From the NCBI GenBank assembly GCA_021805955.1, contig JAJZDO010000722.1, positions 1 to 6,392 on the forward strand: 6,392 nt of DNA, read 5' to 3'. This document shows, piece by piece, positions 1 to 6,392 of this stretch. The notes beneath the pieces are model-generated. The model worked only from the letters and a program-made list of their open reading frames with translations, searched no databases and was not told where the DNA came from. Position 1 is the first letter of the stretch; every line of letters begins with the position of its first letter. The DNA comes from Acidobacteriota bacterium. Lineage in GTDB: Bacteria; Acidobacteriota; Terriglobia; Terriglobales; Acidobacteriaceae. A program made the position numbers and the translations under genes.

Positions 1-114
1 GCTCACATCACTTGGATATCCGGTCCGATACTGCTTTCCCATCCTTCCATGCTGCGCCATAACAACTTGCCGCAGCAACCAAATCAATGACAGGTATAAA
101 GTTCATAACAGGCT
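1..114. other. Short flank without a convincing gene
   Basis: This stretch lies downstream of the stop codon of the minus-strand ConA-like gene. It contains only tiny frames on the minus strand (about 32 and 15 codons) with no recognisable product. A 7-bp inverted repeat (TGCTGCG at 50-56 and CGCAGCA at 71-77, 14-base loop) is present, but no T-run follows it on either strand, so I do not call it a terminator. Confidence 0.5.
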
Positions 115-942
115 CTAGTGGACCTCGCCGGCCTTGTTCACGAGCACCACGTTGGAGAACGAGCCGCTGTCAACCGTCGTCGGCAAGTGAGGGCAGAAGC
201 CTATTCCCACATAGAACGGCGCATCGAAGTGGATTTTCACCGGCGGTCCGAACTGGTGCATCGGCTCGCCCTGCACGCTGATGAAAAGGGCAAACTCATC
301 GCCCTGCTTCTGGATGCCGATCCGCTTCGGCAGTACGTCGTGCGGCAAAAGGCTACCTCCGATGCGGAACTGCATATCCTTGATGAATGCGTCCTTCTCG
401 GTGCGCTCAGCCAGGTGTACCATGCCGGTGCCATGCTCGCCCACCATGACCTCCTTGGCATCGTCCTCGAGATCCTGGCGAATGATCAGTACCACCTTTC
501 GATCCTGAGGTGGTTTGGCTATGGGAAAGCTGACATCTGCGGCGAACGAAAGATCGCCTGACATCTTCTTCCACAGAAAGCGAAACTCATCGCGGTTGTA
601 CCAGATGTTGTAACCCGCAGAGTGGAGGGTGTAAGTTCTGGTTGCTCTGTCGTAACTCGCGCTACCCGGAATCAGCGCGGCGCCGATATCCGACTGCCCC
701 TGAAAGATTCCGATCGGCGTATCGAAATTCTTACTGGCGCGATGAAAGCCCGGCGGCGGAGGAACCTGCTCGTGCGTTGGCGAGGCTGGCAGCGACCAGG
801 CCGGAGCCACCGGCGTCGTCTGTATCTGTGCGTACAACTGAATCGGCGCTGCACCAAGCGCCAGCACCAGCAGAGAGTTGGGTAGCAGTCCAGTTTTAGC
901 AAAAGACTTACAGGCGTTCCCGAAGAGCATGCGGCAGTTCAA
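115..942 (-). CDS. Secreted ConA-like (DUF1349-like) domain protein
   Basis: This is a predicted exported protein of about 275 aa. Residues 1-38 form a signal peptide: Arg/Lys residues, a hydrophobic core (LLVLALGAA) and a probable cleavage at LYA|Q. A proline-rich linker (about 44-65) leads into one beta-rich domain (about 75-268). Its pattern, with GIFQGQSDIG near 78-87, PGSASYD, FRFLWKKMSGD near 120-130 and FYVGIGFCPH near 243-252, recalls the ConA-like/DUF1349-type domain at the N-terminus of acidobacterial proteins often labelled 'biopolymer transporter Tol'. Those usually carry a C-terminal PD40/WD40-like propeller, which is absent here: the frame ends in TAG right after the domain. No catalytic residues can be assigned; sugar or polymer binding is only inferred. 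I chose the TTG start at 942 because GGAGAA lies 8 bases upstream and the signal peptide then begins near the N-terminus. ATG at 930 and ATG at 1041 (308 aa, with an atypical leader) are alternatives. It lies 204 bases behind the permease gene on the same strand, so co-transcription is possible but unproven. Confidence 0.8.
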   Translation of the reverse strand: MNCRMLFGNACKSFAKTGLLPNSLLVLALGAAPIQLYAQIQTTPVAPAWSLPASPTHEQVPPPPGFHRASKNFDTPIGIFQGQSDIGAALIPGSASYDRATRTYTLHSAGYNIWYNRDEFRFLWKKMSGDLSFAADVSFPIAKPPQDRKVVLIIRQDLEDDAKEVMVGEHGTGMVHLAERTEKDAFIKDMQFRIGGSLLPHDVLPKRIGIQKQGDEFALFISVQGEPMHQFGPPVKIHFDAPFYVGIGFCPHLPTTVDSGSFSNVVLVNKAGEVH

Positions 943-1146
943 TGTGAAAGTTCTCCATAGCGTATCGAGAGAAAACTCGGTGGGGGATGCAGAGCCGGGC
1001 GCCCCAGGGACCAATGCTAGCATGATCCCGGTCGGTCGCATTCAAGCGTGTTTGGCTCCTTTGGAGATCCTCGATACATCTGCACCGTACTCTCTGTCGC
1101 CAGCAACTCCAGACAAATATAAATTCGGCAGATAAATGCGATTTTT
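943..1146. other. Gap between the permease and the ConA-like gene
   Basis: This is about 204 bases between two genes on the same (minus) strand. Its permease-proximal half is AT-rich, with a TATATT hexamer on the minus strand (1121-1116) but no good -35 partner. No stem-loop followed by a T-run is visible after the permease stop, so readthrough into the ConA-like gene cannot be excluded. An AGGAG (minus strand, 1060-1056) is 14 bases from the ATG at 1041 and 10 bases from an out-of-frame TTG at 1045. Confidence 0.4.
951..956 (-). promoter_or_regulatory. Shine-Dalgarno GGAGAA deciding a TTG start
   Basis: On the minus strand GGAGAA is followed by 8 bases and then TTG (942-940), in frame with the ConA-like protein. 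The in-frame ATG at 930 has no purine-rich site at usual distance. The ATG at 1041 has only an AGGAG 14 bases away, which is too far. Confidence 0.45.
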
Positions 1147-2505
1147 TTAATGGGAGATCCCTTCCAACTCACCGACCTCTGCAAACGGTTCAATCCGCCC
1201 CAGCAGCAGCGCATACCCGGCAATCCCTGCCGCCAGATACACCGAAGCCACCACAAACGCCCATGCGAAAGAGTGTGTCGCATCCACCACATACCCGGTA
1301 ACAATCGGTGCGGCAATCGCTGACACCTGGCTGGCAAAGTTGGCGATACCGCCCACCGCGCCCACGTTCGCTCGCGGTGCAATCAGCGACGGCACGGACC
1401 ACCCCACTGGAGCGGCTGCCGAAAGCCCGCCAATCGCTAGGCTCACCCATGCGACAGCGGCAACAGCAGTATGCGCCCCAGCCGCGCCCAGCAGCCCCAA
1501 TCCGCAACCTGTGCCCACCACCAGAACCGTCAGCCTCACCCGGCTCGCGTCCAGCCCGCGTGCGATCAGTGCATCTACCAGCCATCCTCCAACCGCTAGG
1601 TCCGTCGCTGTCGCCACCAGCCACGGCACCCCGGTAAACAGGAACGAGTGCAGTGCGTCCACCCCCAGCGCACGCGCAAAATATCCCGGCAGCCACCACA
1701 GCAGCAGGTAAAACGTGTAGTTGTACGCGCCAAACCCCAGCGCCAGACCAAGTACCTTCCGCTCGCGCAGTAGCCGCGAAAACCCAAGCTTCAGATGCTC
1801 CGGTTCCTGCTTTTCCAAAGATCCGTAACTCAGGTAACTCCGCTCCACCTCACTCAACCCGCCATCCTGATCCGGATTGCGATACACGGTCAGAAACACC
1901 GCCAGATACACCAGGCTCGCAAACCCCGTCGCCGCAAAGCTCCACCGCCAGCCCACCTCCAACAGCAGCGCCCCCAGCACGGGCACCCCCAGCGCCGAGG
2001 CAAACTTCGCCGCAGCATCGTTCAGCGCCGTAGCCAGGCTGCGCTCCTCCTGCGGAAACCACAGCCCGATCGCCTTTGCATTGGCTGGAAACGTTGGCGC
2101 TTCGCCCACCCCCAGCAGCAGCCGCGCCGCAAACAAACTTCCGTAGCCCATGCTTAACGCCGAAGCAAACGACGCCACACTCCACAACAGAATGCTCACC
2201 CACCCCACGAGCCGAATCCCGAGCCGATCCAGAATCACCCCGATCGGCAACTGCAACAGCGCGTAGGTCAGCGCGTAAGCGCTCGCCAGATACCCGAACG
2301 CTACCACTGAAATGTGAAACCCGGATTCTATCGACGCCTGCGACACCGACAGGTTCACCCGGTCGAAAAAATTGACCAGTACGCCCAGCCCCAGCAGCCA
2401 GGCAATCCGCCACCTCCGCCGCGGAACAAGCGATTTGGCAGTCGGCGACTTGTCTGTGGTCGACAAACGTAATGGCAATGATTTTCTCTCTGCACTGAAA
2501 CTCAA
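1147..2505 (-). CDS. MFS transporter, ACS family (sugar-acid type)
   Basis: This is an inner-membrane secondary transporter of about 452 aa with about 12 hydrophobic segments, a normal length for the family. After a charged N-terminal tail, the first helix ends in NFFDRVNLS (about 45-53), the hallmark of the anion:cation symporter family (ExuT, GarP/GudP, DgoT and phthalate permeases). The helix 2-3 loop has GVILDRLGIR (89-98), the MFS motif A. Helices 4-5 carry RLLLGVGEAPTFPANAK and WFPQEER (about 128-155), again typical of hexuronate/glucarate-type members. A charged central loop (about 208-248) separates the two six-helix halves, and GGIANFASQVSAIAAPIVTG (about 386-405) matches the conserved helix 11 region. 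The likely cargo is a sugar acid or similar organic anion moved with H+ or Na+; the exact substrate cannot be read from the sequence. There is no in-frame ATG near the N-terminus. I chose TTG at 2505 because AAAGGA sits 7 bases before it; TTG at 2511 is the alternative. It is transcribed divergently from the TonB-dependent receptor. Confidence 0.92.
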   Translation of the reverse strand: MSFSAERKSLPLRLSTTDKSPTAKSLVPRRRWRIAWLLGLGVLVNFFDRVNLSVSQASIESGFHISVVAFGYLASAYALTYALLQLPIGVILDRLGIRLVGWVSILLWSVASFASALSMGYGSLFAARLLLGVGEAPTFPANAKAIGLWFPQEERSLATALNDAAAKFASALGVPVLGALLLEVGWRWSFAATGFASLVYLAVFLTVYRNPDQDGGLSEVERSYLSYGSLEKQEPEHLKLGFSRLLRERKVLGLALGFGAYNYTFYLLLWWLPGYFARALGVDALHSFLFTGVPWLVATATDLAVGGWLVDALIARGLDASRVRLTVLVVGTGCGLGLLGAAGAHTAVAAVAWVSLAIGGLSAAAPVGWSVPSLIAPRANVGAVGGIANFASQVSAIAAPIVTGYVVDATHSFAWAFVVASVYLAAGIAGYALLLGRIEPFAEVGELEGISH

Positions 2506-2512
2506 CGCCAAA

Positions 2513-2518
2513 TCCTTT
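2513..2518 (-). promoter_or_regulatory. Shine-Dalgarno AAAGGA for the permease
   Basis: On the minus strand AAAGGA lies 7 bases before TTG at 2505-2503 but only one base before the TTG at 2511-2509, which favours the inner TTG. An in-frame stop (minus-strand TGA at 2541-2539) rules out a much longer protein. Confidence 0.5.
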
Positions 2519-2579
2519 GGATTGGCTTCAGGCTCGTCTCAGCCTATCAGAGGCCCACATGGATGCCTGTCTCCGACAA

Positions 2580-2591
2580 GCGCTACAGCGC
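2580..2591. repeat. Inverted repeat GCGCT-AC-AGCGC
   Basis: A perfect 5+5 bp inverted repeat with a 2-base centre lies about 75-85 bases upstream of the permease start. A perfect 10-bp palindrome, TGGATATCCA, follows at 2604-2613. Either could be an operator half-pair; short GC-rich palindromes also arise by chance. Confidence 0.3.
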
Positions 2592-2665
2592 GCAACGTAG
2601 GGATGGATATCCACAATGCTCCGCACCAATAGCATCGGCAACAGAAAGTTCCAAATTCGTGCACG

Positions 2666-2679
2666 TGGAAAACTTTCCA
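2666..2679. promoter_or_regulatory. Palindrome TGGAAA-AC-TTTCCA, possible operator
   Basis: Two perfect 6-bp arms are separated by 2 bases, and outer GTGC (2659-2662) and GCAC (2684-2687) are placed almost symmetrically around the same centre. The arms equal those of the E. coli IclR consensus (TGGAAA-TNA-TTTCCA) apart from one base less in the spacer. It lies about 160 bases upstream of the permease start. Binding by an IclR-family protein is an inference; no regulator gene is in the window. Confidence 0.3.
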
Positions 2680-2941
2680 TAGGGCACCGCCATGGATGAA
2701 GACGCAATCGAACAGAAAACTATTGATTCGCCAATTTTGCCATGAACGATGGATGGCCCAGCATTGGCTCGTCTGGCAGGTCTCTGAGTGTCGTGTGGAC
2801 AAGAACATCCTGGATTGCAGATGGGACCGCCAAGAAAGGCTCGCAGCAGAAGGACGGTCGTAGATTTCATAAAGAAGGACCGTTCGTCGGTCGATTTATG
2901 GCTTTGTTTTAAATATGTTGCAAAAAGCGCGTAATTAATAC

Positions 2942-2971
2942 TTGACAGATCCATTGCTGTTTCAGTAGTGT
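2942..2971 (+). promoter_or_regulatory. Candidate sigma-70-type promoter for the receptor
   Basis: A consensus -35 hexamer TTGACA (2942-2947) is followed after 18 bases by TAGTGT (2966-2971), which keeps the key T, A and final T of a -10 box. It sits in the AT-rich stretch and points toward the receptor. If used, it would give a leader of about 180 bases containing both inverted repeats described downstream. Confidence 0.3.
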
Positions 2972-3003
2972 TTCTCGCTGAAAGAAAATCCATAAAAATT
3001 ATT

Positions 3004-3020
3004 TGAATGCAAAATATTCA
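3004..3020. repeat. Inverted repeat TGAAT-N7-ATTCA
   Basis: Perfect 5-bp arms (3004-3008 and 3016-3020) flank a 7-base AT-rich centre. The 17-bp span and AT-rich core are operator-like. It lies about 140 bases before the receptor start codon. Confidence 0.25.
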
Positions 3021-3037
3021 GAGAAAATTCGCCTTTT

Positions 3038-3058
3038 CAGCCCTTGAGGATAGGGCTG
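3038..3058. repeat. 7-bp hairpin CAGCCCT/AGGGCTG
   Basis: Perfect 7-bp arms (3038-3044 and 3052-3058) enclose a 7-base loop, TGAGGAT. There is no T-run after it on either strand, so it does not look like an intrinsic terminator. It could be a leader-RNA hairpin of the receptor message or a protein-binding site upstream of the gene. Confidence 0.4.
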
Positions 3059-3115
3059 CTTCATAACAGTCTGGCCTGTCACTGTATATCGACTTTATTT
3101 TGTACTGTGGCGCGC

Positions 3116-3121
3116 TATAGT
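3116..3121 (+). promoter_or_regulatory. Alternative -10-like hexamer TATAGT
   Basis: TATAGT has five of six matches to the -10 consensus and would place transcription start about 30 bases before the receptor ATG. The only -35 partner is weak (TTTATT at 3094-3099, 16-base spacing). Confidence 0.2.
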
Positions 3122-3140
3122 CGTAGCCTTGAATAAGGCT

Positions 3141-3146
3141 GGGAGG
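3141..3146 (+). promoter_or_regulatory. Shine-Dalgarno GGGAGG for the receptor
   Basis: GGGAGG lies 11 bases before ATG at 3158, slightly long but by far the best purine-rich site. An in-frame TAA at 3134-3136 closes the frame upstream. The next in-frame ATG at 3191 has only GGAAG with a 3-base gap. Confidence 0.5.
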
Positions 3147-3157
3147 TTAAGCTGCAA

Positions 3158-6100
3158 ATGCATATCGGTATCACCTATCCATGGAAGAGAATGTCTGCTC
3201 GGTCTGCCTGGGGATTATTTATCCGCGGTGTCGTACTGTTCGTTGTTGCGTGCTCACTATCGGCAGTTGGTCATGCGCAATACAATGCCAGCCTGCAAGG
3301 GACAGTGTTGGATCCGCAGGGAGCAGTTGTCCCGGGAGCTATAGTTACTCTGGTCAACAAAGAAACCAACTGGGTCAAGACGGCTACAACCGACAGTAGA
3401 GGGATTTACACCTTCAATGCTCTTCCTCCCAGCCGTTTTTCACTGACGGTGGTTGCGTCTGGGTTTCAGAAAAAAATACTCAGTGATGTGCTACTGACCC
3501 CGGAACAGGCCAATTCTGTGAATATCCATCTCGAAGTTGGAGCTATGTCACAGACCGTGACTGTGTCGGGCAGCGATGCGACCCTTCTGGATACGGAAAC
3601 CGCGTCGGTCGGCGGGACCGTCACCGCCAATGAAGTTCAGCATTTGCCCTCCTTCGGGCGTGACGTCTTCCAACTCTCGCAGCTGGCTCCCGGCGTTTTT
3701 GGTGATGGCGCACAGGCGTCTGGTGGAGGCACACAAACAATGCCCGGCTCGAACAGAGGCGGATCGGGCGCAGCCTCTGGGATATTTACGACAGAAAATG
3801 CACCCCAGATCAGCGCGAATGGCGGGCAGAACGAGACCAACGGTATTAGCATCGATGGCATCAGTACGGTCAGCGCAGTGTGGGGAGGAGCTTCGGTCAT
3901 CTCGCCGACGGAAGAGTCGGTGAAGGACGTTCATGTTGTTGCCAACAGCTACGACGCGGAAAACGGACGATTCAGCGGTGCGCAAATCGAGGTGGTTACC
4001 AAGAGTGGAACCAATACATTGCATGGAAGTGCATTCTTCAAGGCCGATCGGCCTGGTTTGAACGCCTACCAGCGATGGAACGGCCCCGGATCTGAAGTGG
4101 TTTTCTGCGGCGGAAAGCCTTGCACCCCGCTACAAAGAGGACTGAACAAGGACGACCAACGCTTCAATCAGTTCGGCGGAAGCCTTGGTGGTCCTATCTG
4201 GAAGAACAAAGTTTTCGGATTCTTCGCTTATGAGACGTTACGCAATTCTTCCACCAATACTGGCACCGGCTGGTATGAGTCGTCGCAGTTCCTTCAGCAG
4301 GCACCATCCAGCAGCATTGCTTCGAACCTGCTTAGCTTTCCCGGTGAAGGAGTTGCATCCAGTGCAGTCTTGTCGTTGGGTTGCTCGAATATCGGCCTGA
4401 TTGAGGGCAAGCAATGCCGTACTATTCCCGGCCAGGGCGTGAATCTTGGTTCGCCTCTCACGTCCCCGCTGGGAACGCTCGATCCGACCTACACTGGCAG
4501 TGGAAATCCCGGTGTTGGCAATGGGCTGACAAATGTACCTACGATTGCATTCGTTAGCACGCTCGATCCTGCCGTCAATGTAGATAATCAATACAATGGA
4601 CGCGTGGACGCCAACGTCACCAGTAAGGATCTGGTGTACGGCACAATATATTGGGTGCCAGTGTCTTCGACGTTCTATCGTGGCCCCGTCCGTCCGGCGA
4701 ACCTTTGGCACCATACTCAGGTGAACAATGCGTTTACCGGGGAGTGGAACCATATCTTCTCTCCCACACTGCTGAATGAAGCCCGTGCGAACGCTGCAGG
4801 ATGGCGTTGGAATGAACTCATCACGAACCCGCAGGAGCCATGGGGTTTACCACAAGCCAGCATCGATTCGCTTGGCTCCGCAAAACTGGCCGACGGTGCT
4901 GCCCCCACCTTCGGTGCGCCCGGGCCCAGTGAGTACGATCAATGGACCTACACGTATAAGGATGTATTGAATAAGGTACAGGGCAGCCACAATCTGAAGT
5001 TCGGCGGAGATGTGACCCGGCTCTACTATCTGAATGATGTTCTGTATAAGGCAAGGCCAACTTGGAATTTCCGCAACATGTGGGATTTGCTCAATGATGC
5101 CCCTTATAACGAGGGTGGAGCATTCAACCCTGCGAACGGAGAGGCGACCTCGAATCGTCAGGACGACCGCGTGACCATGTACGCTCTGTTTGCGCAGGAT
5201 GACTACAAGGTGTTGCCTAACCTTGTTCTCAACCTGGGCTTGCGTTGGCAGTATTTTGGGCCAATGTCCTCGAAGGAGGGAAATCTGGCAGTCGTACAAC
5301 TTGGCACTGGCTCGAATCTGTTGACCGATTTGTCGGTACGGGAGGGTGGAAATCTATATACGGCGCAGAAAGGTAACTTTGGTCCTCAGTTTGGTTTCGC
5401 GTGGAGTCCCAATCAGAACCATGGGAAGGCTGTGATTCGGGGCGGAGTCGGTCTCACTTACAACCAGAATGAAATTGCGATTCAGGCGGATTCAGCTTTC
5501 AATCCGCCAAATATAATCACTCCCAGCTTGTGCTGCGCCTCGTCTAAGATAACTCCAACTTCGGTTGGGATTTTGTACAAGGTACCGTCCAGTCCGAATA
5601 GCTTTTATGGCTATCCTCCCAACTCCTATGTCATTGCACACTATGGCTCAAACAACCTCCCTTTGGCCGGCTCTCCGATCAACGTGGCGGCGTTTCCCGC
5701 ACATGTTCCTACAACGTATACCTACCATTACTCGCTCGGTACGGAGTATAACCTTGGGCAGCAGTGGGTTGCTTCATTGGGATATTCCGGCAGCGTGTCG
5801 CGTCATCTCATTCGGACGTTTAACTACAACGTCGTTGCGGCAGCCGAAGGGATACCTTTTAATCCGCGGGTGGCTGGCGTGAACTTTCACGCAAATGATG
5901 CCAACTCTGCCTACAATTCGATGCTGGCTGGATTACAGCACCAGTTTTCCCAGTCGTTCAAGGCGGATGTGGAGTATGAGTGGAGCAAGAGCATGGATGA
6001 CGGTTCCCAGCCCTACTACAAAGATCCCTATCCGTTTGATCGCAAGGCATCCTGGGGACGATCCGACTTTAACGTGCAGAACGCTTTCAAAATCTCTGGG

Positions 6101-6392
6101 TTGTGGCAGCCGGTCTTCTTCCACGGCAACCGCTGGCTGGAAAAAGTGGCTGACGGCTGGTCTTTGGGGGGAATTCTGAATGCCCACACCGGTTTCCCGT
6201 GGACGCCCGTGTACAACAACACGCAAGGCATCCTCTACTATGAGGGAAGTCTCTACGGTACTTTGCGGCCAGGAAAATACCTGGGTGGCGCTGGCAAGAG
6301 TCAGAGCAATGCTGCTTTCCAATCAGGTCCTAATCCCACCAACACAGAAGCATTTAACAAAAATTATCCCAAGGGTGCTCTGAGTTACTTTA
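3158..6392 (+). CDS. Oar-like TonB-dependent receptor, 3' end cut off
   Basis: This frame is open for 1078 codons to the window edge without a stop, so the C-terminus is missing; family members usually run somewhat beyond this length. It is an outer-membrane protein expected to import a substrate using TonB energy. Residues 1-40 are a signal peptide with a basic n-region (WKRMSAR), a hydrophobic core and cleavage at GHA|Q. Residues about 42-137 form a carboxypeptidase-regulatory-like beta-sandwich (GTVLDPQGAVVPGA, DSRGIYTFNALPP), ending in TVTVSG. The plug follows (about 139-290): ISANGGQNETN (218-228), then SIDGI and VVTKSGTN (279-286), a hallmark of Oar-like receptors. FGGSLGGPIWKNKVFGFFAYE (339-359) marks the start of the barrel, and barrel strands such as YALFAQDDYKVLPNLVLNLGLRW (675-697) continue to the edge. 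Cysteines in C-x4-C spacing near 318-323 and in a later loop could form surface disulfides. The substrate is unknown; related proteins are often linked to plant or microbial polysaccharide use, which is not demonstrated here. The start at 3158 is supported by GGGAGG upstream. Confidence 0.93.
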   Translation, partial: MHIGITYPWKRMSARSAWGLFIRGVVLFVVACSLSAVGHAQYNASLQGTVLDPQGAVVPGAIVTLVNKETNWVKTATTDSRGIYTFNALPPSRFSLTVVASGFQKKILSDVLLTPEQANSVNIHLEVGAMSQTVTVSGSDATLLDTETASVGGTVTANEVQHLPSFGRDVFQLSQLAPGVFGDGAQASGGGTQTMPGSNRGGSGAASGIFTTENAPQISANGGQNETNGISIDGISTVSAVWGGASVISPTEESVKDVHVVANSYDAENGRFSGAQIEVVTKSGTNTLHGSAFFKADRPGLNAYQRWNGPGSEVVFCGGKPCTPLQRGLNKDDQRFNQFGGSLGGPIWKNKVFGFFAYETLRNSSTNTGTGWYESSQFLQQAPSSSIASNLLSFPGEGVASSAVLSLGCSNIGLIEGKQCRTIPGQGVNLGSPLTSPLGTLDPTYTGSGNPGVGNGLTNVPTIAFVSTLDPAVNVDNQYNGRVDANVTSKDLVYGTIYWVPVSSTFYRGPVRPANLWHHTQVNNAFTGEWNHIFSPTLLNEARANAAGWRWNELITNPQEPWGLPQASIDSLGSAKLADGAAPTFGAPGPSEYDQWTYTYKDVLNKVQGSHNLKFGGDVTRLYYLNDVLYKARPTWNFRNMWDLLNDAPYNEGGAFNPANGEATSNRQDDRVTMYALFAQDDYKVLPNLVLNLGLRWQYFGPMSSKEGNLAVVQLGTGSNLLTDLSVREGGNLYTAQKGNFGPQFGFAWSPNQNHGKAVIRGGVGLTYNQNEIAIQADSAFNPPNIITPSLCCASSKITPTSVGILYKVPSSPNSFYGYPPNSYVIAHYGSNNLPLAGSPINVAAFPAHVPTTYTYHYSLGTEYNLGQQWVASLGYSGSVSRHLIRTFNYNVVAAAEGIPFNPRVAGVNFHANDANSAYNSMLAGLQHQFSQSFKADVEYEWSKSMDDGSQPYYKDPYPFDRKASWGRSDFNVQNAFKISGLWQPVFFHGNRWLEKVADGWSLGGILNAHTGFPWTPVYNNTQGILYYEGSLYGTLRPGKYLGGAGKSQSNAAFQSGPNPTNTEAFNKNYPKGALSYF

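Larger units (their letters stand above)
2506..3157. other. Divergent intergenic control region
   Basis: About 650 bases separate the starts of the permease (minus) and the receptor (plus). Several open frames cross it on both strands (up to 136 codons on the minus strand, 55 codons on the plus strand at 2696-2863). None has a convincing ribosome binding site, signal sequence or recognisable motif, so I treat the region as non-coding. The half near the permease is fairly GC-rich and contains several short palindromes. The part from about 2890 to 3030 is clearly AT-rich and contains promoter-like hexamers facing the receptor. Confidence 0.6.

Noticed and set aside
50..77. Inverted repeat TGCTGCG/CGCAGCA as a terminator for the ConA-like gene
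   Set aside because: It has a large 14-base loop and no T-run after the stem on either strand.
1..114. Continuation of the ConA-like gene as a broken PD40 protein
   Set aside because: The three minus-strand frames after the stop at 115 hold only short peptides with no PD40-like pattern; 114 bases are too few to settle it.
118..561. 147-codon plus-strand frame opposite the ConA-like gene
   Set aside because: It is antisense to a gene with a clear signal peptide and domain pattern; its own translation is low-complexity and rich in Arg/His with no motif.
1147..2511. Other long frames inside the permease (for example minus 1850-2413 and plus 1653-2033)
   Set aside because: They are shadows of a GC-rich coding sequence; only the frame ending at 1147 gives membrane helices and MFS motifs.
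2696..2863. 55-codon plus-strand frame starting with MKTQSNRKLL
   Set aside because: It has no Shine-Dalgarno site at usual distance and no motif; it overlaps other equally random frames in the intergenic region.
2583..2993. 136-codon minus-strand frame upstream of the permease
   Set aside because: It has no ribosome binding site, a composition that looks random with scattered Cys and Ser, no recognisable domain, and it covers the palindromes and promoter-like elements.
3129..3344. 71-codon plus-strand frame overlapping the receptor start
   Set aside because: It is out of frame with the receptor signal peptide, which is well formed and has its own upstream GGGAGG; this frame looks like a shadow.

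Overview
The window looks like a chromosomal segment from an Acidobacteriota bacterium, most likely the Terriglobia/Acidobacteriaceae group. The evidence is indirect. It holds a very large Oar-like TonB-dependent receptor with an N-terminal carboxypeptidase-regulatory-like domain, a protein class strongly expanded in that group. It also holds a secreted ConA-like protein resembling the N-terminal half of the proteins often labelled 'biopolymer transporter Tol' in those genomes, and an ACS-type MFS transporter. The assignment rests on remembered family features, not on a search.

Layout. Positions 1-114 hold no convincing gene. On the minus strand, 942-115 encodes a secreted protein of about 275 aa with a signal peptide and a beta-rich ConA-like/DUF1349-like domain. 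A 204-base gap (943-1146) follows. Also on the minus strand, 2505-1147 encodes an MFS permease of about 452 aa of the anion:cation symporter (ACS; hexuronate/glucarate/galactonate-type) family. Positions 2506-3157 are a long non-coding divergent region with several short palindromes, an AT-rich stretch and promoter-like hexamers. On the plus strand, an uninterrupted reading frame runs from 3158 to the end of the window (1078 codons, no stop). It encodes the N-terminal and central part of an Oar-like outer-membrane TonB-dependent receptor, cut by the window edge.

How the genes may work together (inference): the receptor would bring a large or scarce substrate across the outer membrane, and the divergently transcribed permease would carry a small organic anion, such as a sugar acid, across the inner membrane. 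The secreted ConA-like protein could bind or process a carbohydrate in the periplasm. Nothing in the sequence fixes the substrate, and there is no enzyme or regulator gene in the window to confirm a pathway.

I did not find an obviously new multi-gene system, CRISPR array, mobile element, tRNA or rRNA. The points most worth a second look are the stand-alone ConA-like domain protein, the palindrome-rich divergent control region, and TTG starts with well-spaced Shine-Dalgarno sequences in both minus-strand genes.
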